DNA of 11,523 nt from Euryarchaeota archaeon UBA106. GTDB taxonomy: Archaea > Thermoplasmatota > Poseidoniia > Poseidoniales > Thalassarchaeaceae. Location of the stretch: contig DAOJ01000019.1 in NCBI GenBank assembly GCA_002502365.1, positions 1 to 11,523 of the forward strand, written 5' to 3'. The translations under genes were made by a program, and so were the position numbers. Positions 6,196 through 11,523 of this stretch are shown here, one piece after another (the first letter of the stretch is position 1; every line of letters starts with the position of its first letter). Below the pieces are notes generated by a model. It had not been told where the DNA came from. It searched no databases and saw only the letters and a program-made list of their open reading frames with translations.

Positions 6196-7149
6196 TTATT
6201 CAGAAGTCAAAGAAGATTTATTCTGCTTGGAAATTACAATGTCAGCCTCTTGCGTTTTTTGATTTTCATATGCTTGCAGACGTTCGTTAAGATGCTGCGC
6301 GACCGCGCCAGCAACATTTACTCCAGATGCGCCTTCAATCCCCTCTAATCCAGGGCTAGAATTGACTTCCAATACAAGAGGTCCATCTCCAGATTCTAAA
6401 AGGTCAACACCGGCAATATCCATTCCAAGAATATTTGCAGCCGCTAAAGCTACATTGACAAAATCATCGCTAAGTTTCACTCTTTCTACACTACCACCCA
6501 AATGGAAGTTAGATCTGAATTCGTTTCCAGAAGCTCGACGACGCATTGCTGCTGCAACCTTTCCTCCGACCACAAGAACTCGAATGTCCTTACCATGAGA
6601 TTCCTCAACGTAGGTCTGAACAAGTGGCTTCATACCTCTCTCGAGCATTTGGCTGACCAATTGGCGAACCTGATGATAATTATCTGCTAAGAAGACTCCA
6701 GAACCTTGAGTACCTTCGGTTGCCTTTACCACACAAGGAACTCCTCCTACTCTTGCAAGAGCACTGTCTATGTCGGTAGTAGATGCAACATGCGCGGTTA
6801 CCGGAATTGGGACTCCTGCGTCAGCCATTACCTGACTAGCAAGCAACTTATCTCGACTCTGTTCGATTGAAAGTGACTGATTTAGGACAATTACTCCCAT
6901 TTGCTCAAATTGTCTAACGATAGCCACACCACGTCTGGTAATTGAATAGCCAATCCGAGGAATAACAGCTTCACACTCGATCGGCCAACCTCGATGGAAA
7001 ATCCTTCCACCCTTTTCATCGACAACCACAGTGAGAGAAAGTGGGTCAATGATCCTAACAGCCCATCCAGCCTTTTGAGCCTCTTCTGCTAGACGCCGAG
7101 TTGAATACAACCTCGGGCCTCGGGACAGAATGACCAGGCGTGGGTACAT
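6196..7149 (-). CDS. rimK: RimK-type ATP-grasp ligase (glutamate ligase family)
   Basis: The 317-residue protein aligns by eye with E. coli RimK over its full length. RimK adds glutamates to the C-terminus of ribosomal protein bS6. Matching blocks are VILSRGPRLYSTRRL (6-20), IIDPLSL (33-39), AVIPRIGYSIT (61-71), SRDKL (98-102), KATEGTQGSGV (142-152, ATP-binding loop), VGGKVAAAMRRRA (194-206), FRSNFHLGG (211-219), and GVDLLES...GPLVLEVNSSPGLEGIE (247-272) with metal-binding residues D249, E261 and N263. The start is set at the ATG at 7149, because this M matches the RimK N-terminus; the frame extends to 7245 without similarity. A RimK-unlike tail of about 25 residues follows the conserved end. 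Archaea have no bS6, so the substrate must differ. Archaeal relatives include CofF, MptN and LysX, but no LysW carrier is seen here. The family is certain; the substrate is unknown. Confidence 0.88.
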   Translation of the reverse strand: MYPRLVILSRGPRLYSTRRLAEEAQKAGWAVRIIDPLSLTVVVDEKGGRIFHRGWPIECEAVIPRIGYSITRRGVAIVRQFEQMGVIVLNQSLSIEQSRDKLLASQVMADAGVPIPVTAHVASTTDIDSALARVGGVPCVVKATEGTQGSGVFLADNYHQVRQLVSQMLERGMKPLVQTYVEESHGKDIRVLVVGGKVAAAMRRRASGNEFRSNFHLGGSVERVKLSDDFVNVALAAANILGMDIAGVDLLESGDGPLVLEVNSSPGLEGIEGASGVNVAGAVAQHLNERLQAYENQKTQEADIVISKQNKSSLTSE

Positions 7150-7194
7150 AATTCGCGCCCACCACCATCCCTTCTTGAGTCTGACGGATGATTT

Positions 7195-7250
7195 TTCAAT
7201 TTGAGAAATACAAATTAAATGAATAATTTGAGAATAATATTGCAAAAATA
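7195..7250. promoter_or_regulatory. AT-rich divergent promoter region between rimK and the SAP protein gene
   Basis: About 55 bases of very AT-rich sequence, with TATA-like elements on both strands (for example AAATTAAATG at 7212-7221 and AATAATATT at 7233-7241), separate the rimK start from the GC-richer leader of the plus-strand gene. A plus-strand box near 7222-7229 would place transcription start close to 7251. Individual boxes cannot be assigned with confidence. Confidence 0.4.
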
Positions 7251-7338
7251 GCGGTCTCGGCCAACTCTAACCGGAGCAGGTATCCCCTTTCCACGGAGCG
7301 GAACGCCGAAGGAGTTGAAAGACCCAGTGTCGGACTGG
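7251..7338 (+). other. GC-richer structured leader or possible small RNA
   Basis: This stretch holds several complementary segments. GGTCT (7253-7257) pairs with AGACC (7320-7324). CAACTC (7262-7267) pairs with GAGTTG (7312-7317) nested inside it. CCAGT-GTCGG-ACTGG (7324-7338) is a perfect 5-bp hairpin sharing one base with the outer stem. It follows an AT-rich promoter-like stretch and is visibly GC-richer than the flanking DNA. There is no ATG on the plus strand from 7251 to 7391. It does not look like tRNA, 5S rRNA or signal recognition particle RNA. It may be the structured leader of the SAP protein message or an independent RNA. A weakly open frame also runs through it, so an N-terminal coding extension is not fully excluded. 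Confidence 0.4.
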
Positions 7339-7352
7339 CATTCGTTAGTTGC

Positions 7353-9701
7353 GTGGGAGGGGTAAGTCTGGACCGTGATTCACTATCTTCGATGAAGGTC
7401 TCTGAATTGCGTTTATTGTGCAAAGATAACGGCTTGATGATATCAGGAAATAAAGATGAATTAATCTCTCGTTTACTTGGCGCAAATGAGGCTGAAAAAT
7501 CATCCAAAAATATTCTAGATTCATCCAATTCAGAGCAAGAAAAAGACGATGCAATAGATCGATTACTGTCTCGGATTGACTCAGGTAGCAGTACCCAGTC
7601 GATAGAGGATGAAGCGGAGGATTCTAACGAACCTGAAGAGGTTCTAGAAGCCGAAGTAATGGAAGCAGACATCGTTGAGACCAAGACCGGACCACCAATT
7701 CCAGAAGACGGAATTCCAGATGGTTGGACTATAGAACAATGGAACCATTATGGCCAACAGTGGTTGGATAACTTATCCGAACAATCAAATTCAGTTCCCG
7801 AGGATTCAATAATTCTAGATGATGAGAGCGATGCAAGTATCATCCTTGAAACAGATGAAGATGAACAAGATGCTTGGACCGGCGGGGTAATTGCTGAGGA
7901 AAAAGAAGAAACTTTAGTTGCAGATGAGATTGAGTCCGAAGAATCTCAAGCTTCAATCACATTCACCATACCTAGCCTTTCTTCAATCGATTTTTCCCCT
8001 AAGGTAATCGGAGCAATAACAATCGCTGCACTTATTCTTGGGGCGATTGGCTTCACTCTTTTATTGAATCAAGACTCATCATTTCAAGCAAGAAATCTAC
8101 ACTATGGAGATAGTATGGAGTTCAACGTTCTAAGCTCTAGTATAGAGATTGAGGGTGACGACATGGTCGCAATTTTCAGGGATTTTGGTTCAGGTACCCT
8201 CGACGAGGTATGTGATGAATTAACCGCTGAAATTCCGAGTGGAACCGGAAGTGTCAGCATAAGAGAAGGGGATTCCTCAGAAATTATTCACCCTACCGAT
8301 AAGCAATATAGTGGTGCAGTTAGCGCGTTAGACGCATTCGGAAGAACCCATCTTGCGGCTGAGAAAATGATTGACCATGAGATGAGAATCGACCTCAGTG
8401 GAAAGGTACTGAGTGATGGAGAATGCTCCGGATTCGGTTGGACATACCTCGACAACTCTTTAGAAATGACAACAAAAACTTGGACTGATATTGGGGATAA
8501 GGAAATTATCCGAACCAGTACGGATTTGACGATTAGAGATTTCCAGAATGAAGCAACTAACCTTGAAGCTACAACTTTTGGATTAGACGCAATATCTGGT
8601 TTAGGAGTTGTATCTTCTTACGTATTTCTTCCACTTACTCCATTAGATTTACACGATTTCTTTGGAGATGAATCTTTGAGTTCTGGTTCAACATCCAAGG
8701 ATGGTGCTGATTGGTACTGGACTGTAGGTGAAGAAAGAAAAGACAACGAACATGGATTAGTTTACGAAATTTCAATTTCTCAGCCAGATTTCGATGCATG
8801 TAATGGCCATATAAACATCAATCTACTCGTGAAATCTGGAGTTCCTTGGCCTGTAGAACAAACTGCAAATATTGTAGTCGATAAATCTCAGGGCACTAGT
8901 GAATGTGGATTGATTGAGTCATCTATATCTGATGCTACAGTCCCAGATGGGCGAATAACAATCTCTTTCTCAATGCGAGCAAAAGCAGATGGAATTAATT
9001 TAGGTTCAAATCCTATTGAATGGAGGGTTGATTATACTAGCAAGCCGGGGCCTGGAGAGGATCGGCCAGGAACCAGTTCTCAGAGGCAATGGAATGTTGC
9101 CATGCCGGATGAGAGTGAGACAAGAAGCTGGGATCTTGAATCAGCATTGGACTGCACGCTGGCAAATTATTCCTCAAGTGGTGTGGCTACAGCAATTGAA
9201 CAAGGAGGATATATTTGGCGAGCCTCAACAATGGTAGTTTCTTCAAAAATCCAATGGAATATGTCTTGGGTAACCGAAGATGAAAGAGCAGGATGGACCG
9301 TTATTGAGGAAGACAATGGGGGGTGCTCACTAATTGATGATGAAAATATGGATGATGGTACGGTGCAATGGAATCGTAATGCTATACCTGACACATTGAC
9401 AATGAGTCGACTGGAATCCAGATTACTTTCATCCTCAAGATATCCTGGTCTGAATTTACATATCAACGATGGTAGTGGAGGATGGGATGATGGAGTTGAG
9501 TATAGTTACAGATTATCGGTTAGTGAAGACAACGAAATTTTTGATGTATTACCAATCAACTTAGGAGATGGAGCAGTCAGCGTATATGCTGAGAAATCCT
9601 GGACTGACAACAATGATCGTAATCACGATGTTGTTTGTGTAATGGACGCAGAGAATGCTAGAGTTTTGGGATGGTATCATTATTGGACACCTCCGAACTG
9701 A
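7353..9701 (+). CDS. SAP-domain protein with acidic linker, one membrane helix and large outer domain
   Basis: The 782-residue protein starts with a SAP domain (about 11-43: MKVSELRLLCKDNGL, SGNKDELISRLL), a helical fold known for binding DNA in eukaryotic and bacterial proteins. A long acidic, low-complexity linker (50-200) follows, interrupted by IPDGWTIEQWNHYGQQWLDN (121-140), a motif I associate with Marine Group II proteins. One membrane helix (about 217-238, VIGAITIAALILGAIGFTLLL) precedes a domain of about 540 residues rich in Ser, Asp, Glu, Trp and beta-type sequence, with seven scattered cysteines. There is no N-terminal signal peptide. The helix should act as a signal anchor, leaving the SAP domain inside and the large domain outside. 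The start may be this GTG or the ATG at 7392, which begins directly at the SAP motif. A parA gene follows on the same strand. Function unknown; DNA-to-membrane tethering is an inference. Confidence 0.8.
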   Translation: MGGVSLDRDSLSSMKVSELRLLCKDNGLMISGNKDELISRLLGANEAEKSSKNILDSSNSEQEKDDAIDRLLSRIDSGSSTQSIEDEAEDSNEPEEVLEAEVMEADIVETKTGPPIPEDGIPDGWTIEQWNHYGQQWLDNLSEQSNSVPEDSIILDDESDASIILETDEDEQDAWTGGVIAEEKEETLVADEIESEESQASITFTIPSLSSIDFSPKVIGAITIAALILGAIGFTLLLNQDSSFQARNLHYGDSMEFNVLSSSIEIEGDDMVAIFRDFGSGTLDEVCDELTAEIPSGTGSVSIREGDSSEIIHPTDKQYSGAVSALDAFGRTHLAAEKMIDHEMRIDLSGKVLSDGECSGFGWTYLDNSLEMTTKTWTDIGDKEIIRTSTDLTIRDFQNEATNLEATTFGLDAISGLGVVSSYVFLPLTPLDLHDFFGDESLSSGSTSKDGADWYWTVGEERKDNEHGLVYEISISQPDFDACNGHININLLVKSGVPWPVEQTANIVVDKSQGTSECGLIESSISDATVPDGRITISFSMRAKADGINLGSNPIEWRVDYTSKPGPGEDRPGTSSQRQWNVAMPDESETRSWDLESALDCTLANYSSSGVATAIEQGGYIWRASTMVVSSKIQWNMSWVTEDERAGWTVIEEDNGGCSLIDDENMDDGTVQWNRNAIPDTLTMSRLESRLLSSSRYPGLNLHINDGSGGWDDGVEYSYRLSVSEDNEIFDVLPINLGDGAVSVYAEKSWTDNNDRNHDVVCVMDAENARVLGWYHYWTPPN

Positions 9702-9741
9702 TTTGGCATTCATAGACCGGTTAGGTAAACGCTCTCCGAAG

Positions 9742-9749
9742 TTTATAAT
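9742..9749 (+). promoter_or_regulatory. parA: TATA box for parA
   Basis: TTTATAAT is the best TATA-like sequence in the 92-bp gap before parA. Transcription would be expected to begin about 25 bases downstream, near 9770-9775, at the first base of the palindrome before the ATG. This position also argues against the upstream TTG at 9761 as the translation start. Confidence 0.5.
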
Positions 9750-9773
9750 TCGTCGGCACATTGAACAGTCTTT

Positions 9774-9792
9774 CGAGCGCCGTAGGCGCTCG
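9774..9792. promoter_or_regulatory. 19-bp palindrome directly before the parA start codon
   Basis: CGAGCGCC (9774-9781) and GGCGCTCG (9785-9792) are perfect complements around a GTA centre, ending one base before the ATG at 9794. The arms are GC-only except for one A/T pair, unlike the surroundings. As DNA it could be an operator at the transcription start, for example for ParA self-control. As RNA it would be a very stable hairpin at the extreme 5' end of the message. There is no T run after it, so it is not a terminator. It does not match the bacterial parS consensus. Confidence 0.6.
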
Positions 9793-9793
9793 T

Positions 9794-10741
9794 ATGTCCA
9801 GCGATAAGCAAGCGGAGGAACTGCCTGAGGCAGGCCCTGCTCCTCTGATTATCGATGCGGAATTTACCGAGGTCGAGGACAAGGGTCTTCCAACCTTGGA
9901 CAATGTGGATGAGATTAGTGCACCCCGCCCGAAGCATGCACTGGAACTACCAACATCTGAACCTACACCCGAGGGCAGGGCGAGGGTTGTTACCATCATC
10001 AATCAGAAAGGAGGAGTCGGAAAAACGACGAGTGTAATCAATATCGCTGCGCAATTGGCTTTACGCGGTCACAAGATATTGGTTGTCGATGCAGATTCAC
10101 AGGGCAATTGCGCAACAGGACTTGGAGTAAACAAGAGTCGAGTCAAAACCACCACTCGAGATCTAATTCTCAATCCAGAAAGTGCAGTGGAGAGTCGCCA
10201 TGCGACCGCCGTTGATGGCGTTCACATAATCGTCGGAGATCGTTCTCTTGTTGGCCTAGAACAAGAGATGCTGAGACAACTTGGTAGAGAGCGAAGGCTG
10301 TCGGAGGCATTAATTCCACTTTTACCGCATTATGATGTTGTAATTATTGATACACCTCCATCATTGGGAATAGTGACAATCAACGCACTGGTAGCAAGTG
10401 ATGGAATAATAATTCCAGTCCAGACGGAATATTTTGCCCTCGAGGGATTAGCCATGTTGGCGGGTACAATTAGAGAGGTAAGAGGACTTCTAAACCCTAG
10501 ATTAGGAGTTGATGGAGTGATGCTAACTATGCATGCTCCAACTACACTTAATCAACAGGTTGCGAGCGAAGTCAAAGAGGCATTCCCAGAATTACTAATC
10601 GAGCCAGCAATCCGGCGCAATATCAAGTTGGCAGAAGCGCCCAGCCACGGTATACCAATCCATCTTCATGATCCAAACAGCAACGGCGGTCAAGACTACC
10701 AGAAGGTCTCTACAGTTCTAGAATCACGTTGGGGGCTCTGA
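9794..10741 (+). CDS. parA: ParA/Soj-family chromosome-partitioning ATPase
   Basis: This 315-residue protein is a deviant-Walker ATPase of the ParA/MinD superfamily, in the Soj-like chromosomal branch. These proteins form ATP dimers that bind DNA nonspecifically and move or position cargo, usually with ParB. Visible motifs are the deviant Walker A INQKGGVGKTT (69-79) with signature lysine K72, VVDADSQGN (97-105), Walker B VVIIDTPPSLG (182-192), VPVQTEYFALEG-like IPVQTEYFALEG, and the C-terminal IRRNIKLAEAPSHGIPI with DPNSNGGQDY. An acidic, proline-containing extension of about 60 residues precedes the core and shows no helix-turn-helix. The ATG at 9794 is chosen over the TTG at 9761 because the TATA box at 9742-9749 would start transcription downstream of the TTG. 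No parB gene or parS site is in the window. The SAP membrane protein gene lies upstream, and a transporter gene starts 2 bp downstream. Confidence 0.9.
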   Translation: MSSDKQAEELPEAGPAPLIIDAEFTEVEDKGLPTLDNVDEISAPRPKHALELPTSEPTPEGRARVVTIINQKGGVGKTTSVINIAAQLALRGHKILVVDADSQGNCATGLGVNKSRVKTTTRDLILNPESAVESRHATAVDGVHIIVGDRSLVGLEQEMLRQLGRERRLSEALIPLLPHYDVVIIDTPPSLGIVTINALVASDGIIIPVQTEYFALEGLAMLAGTIREVRGLLNPRLGVDGVMLTMHAPTTLNQQVASEVKEAFPELLIEPAIRRNIKLAEAPSHGIPIHLHDPNSNGGQDYQKVSTVLESRWGL

Positions 10742-10743
10742 GT

Positions 10744-11523
10744 TTGTCGGAACCAGTTGACACACCTCATGTTGCCGTACTGTGGATGATTTTTGGAAGC
10801 CTTTGCTTCGGTACAATGAATGCCTTGGTAAAGTACACCAGCGGTTTGGAAGGAATCGATGTTTGGATGGTGATTTTGGTTCGTTCTGCTGTGATAGCAT
10901 TCGCGGTTGTTGCCTTTGCATTAAGTCGTGGAATTTCATTGAAAGTTAACGATTCAAAGACGATGTTCCTACGTTGTGCTGTCGGCCTAACAGCGATGAT
11001 TTTGTATTTTTCTTCATTAGCAAAAATCCCTCTTGGTCAAGCCGTAACCTTGCAATATACTGCTCCTTTGTTTGTAGCATTACTCTCTGGTAGAATAATT
11101 GCTGAGAAGGTACAGCCTTCTGTAATCGCCCTTGTAATTACTGCATTTACTGGGATTGTACTGATAGTTTCACCTAATTTAGAATCAGTTGAGCCGTATG
11201 CTTTGCTTGCACTTGGCTCAGGTTTCTTTGCTGCTTTAGCATACATCTATGTCAGAGAATTGAGAAAGACAGATTCTGCCACCTCAGTTGTATTTTGGTT
11301 TGCAGTTTTTTCAGTCGCAGGCTCAACTATTCAAGCCGCTCCAGATTTACTTAGCCTGGACCTCCATACCTTTGCCGCATTGGTGGGAGTTGGTATTGGA
11401 GCAGGTGGGGGGCAAGTAGGGATAACTATGGCTTATCACAAAGCAAACGCAGCTTGGGTAAGTGCCTTTTCTTATGGCACTGTGATTATCGCGACAATGT
11501 ATGGCTTCTTTTTGTTCGATGAG
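10744..11523 (+). CDS. EamA/DMT-family transporter, C-terminus missing at window edge
   Basis: The frame is open from TTG at 10744 to the right edge (260 residues; the family is usually near 300). It encodes a drug/metabolite transporter superfamily permease with two tandem EamA repeats. The first covers about residues 11-143, the second from about 152. Hydrophobic helices are near 11-29, 40-60, 76-93, 97-116, 126-144, 152-171, 182-198, 208-226 and 237-257. Typical EamA features are the early FGTMNALVKY, VRSAVIA in helix 2, and AVTLQYTAPLFVAL (100-113), where the family carries a conserved proline. Substrates range from amino acids to nucleotide-type metabolites and cannot be predicted. The TTG follows the parA stop by 2 bases, with GGGGG (10731-10735) inside parA as ribosome binding site, so the two are probably co-transcribed. 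An ATG at 10786 would cut into helix 1 and is less likely. Confidence 0.85.
   Translation, partial: MSEPVDTPHVAVLWMIFGSLCFGTMNALVKYTSGLEGIDVWMVILVRSAVIAFAVVAFALSRGISLKVNDSKTMFLRCAVGLTAMILYFSSLAKIPLGQAVTLQYTAPLFVALLSGRIIAEKVQPSVIALVITAFTGIVLIVSPNLESVEPYALLALGSGFFAALAYIYVRELRKTDSATSVVFWFAVFSVAGSTIQAAPDLLSLDLHTFAALVGVGIGAGGGQVGITMAYHKANAAWVSAFSYGTVIIATMYGFFLFDE

Noticed and set aside
7150..7245. 32-codon extension of the rimK frame
   Set aside because: It shows no similarity to RimK, is AT-rich promoter-like DNA, and the ATG at 7149 matches the family N-terminus.
7200..7250. dif-like site near the recombinase gene
   Set aside because: The stretch is AT-rich with near-palindromes, but no 11-6-11 arrangement resembling known bacterial or archaeal dif sites could be found.
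7251..7352. tRNA or 5S rRNA in the GC-richer leader
   Set aside because: There is no GGTTCGA-like T-arm, anticodon stem or CCA-proximal acceptor pairing, and no 5S-type internal motif on either strand.
7196..7684. Minus-strand open frame of 162 codons
   Set aside because: It is a serine-rich mirror of the SAP protein coding strand and the leader, with no family features.
9721..10002. Minus-strand open frame of 93 codons opposite the parA start
   Set aside because: It is antisense to the parA N-terminal extension and lacks protein-like features of its own.

Overview
The window looks like mesophilic euryarchaeal DNA of moderate GC content. A marine Thermoplasmatota lineage such as Marine Group II/III (Poseidoniales-like) is my best guess. 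Support comes from a Sec61-beta (SecG) protein of archaeal type, an archaeal Lrp/AsnC regulator, an archaeal-size tyrosine recombinase, TATA-like boxes before several genes, and a SAP-domain membrane protein carrying a GWTxEQWxxYG motif that I associate with that group. The lineage is inferred from protein character; no rRNA is present.

Left part (1-4910). The start of a membrane protein leaves the left edge on the minus strand. Divergent from it is a small stand-alone Toprim protein, which ends 2 bp from a convergent Lrp/AsnC regulator. Upstream of the regulator, on the same strand, is a large RNA m5C methyltransferase that resembles eukaryotic NSUN2/Trm4 along its whole length. A divergent small unknown gene follows, then Sec61-beta, whose stop codon abuts the stop of a convergent unknown 285-residue protein. 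A 75-residue protein with a possible zinc site starts 47 bp from that gene in the opposite direction.

Middle part (4914-7250). Two minus-strand genes encode a XerA-type tyrosine recombinase with all six catalytic residues and a RimK-type ATP-grasp ligase very like the bacterial protein. The recombinase leader holds a cluster of small inverted repeats.

Right part (7251-11523). An AT-rich divergent promoter region is followed by a GC-richer stretch with several complementary segments, a possible structured leader or RNA. Then come a 782-residue protein with an N-terminal SAP domain, acidic linker, one membrane helix and a large outer domain; a Soj-like ParA ATPase with a perfect 8-bp-arm palindrome directly before its start codon; and an EamA-family (DMT) transporter that starts 2 bp after parA and runs off the right edge.

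How they may work together. Most are single-gene housekeeping units in divergent or convergent pairs. The grouping most worth attention is the membrane-anchored SAP protein directly before a ParA with no ParB in view, about 1.3 kb from a XerA gene. This could be a DNA-to-membrane positioning module, but that is inference. No tRNA, rRNA, CRISPR array or insertion sequence was seen, and no gene-free stretch exceeds about 180 bp.
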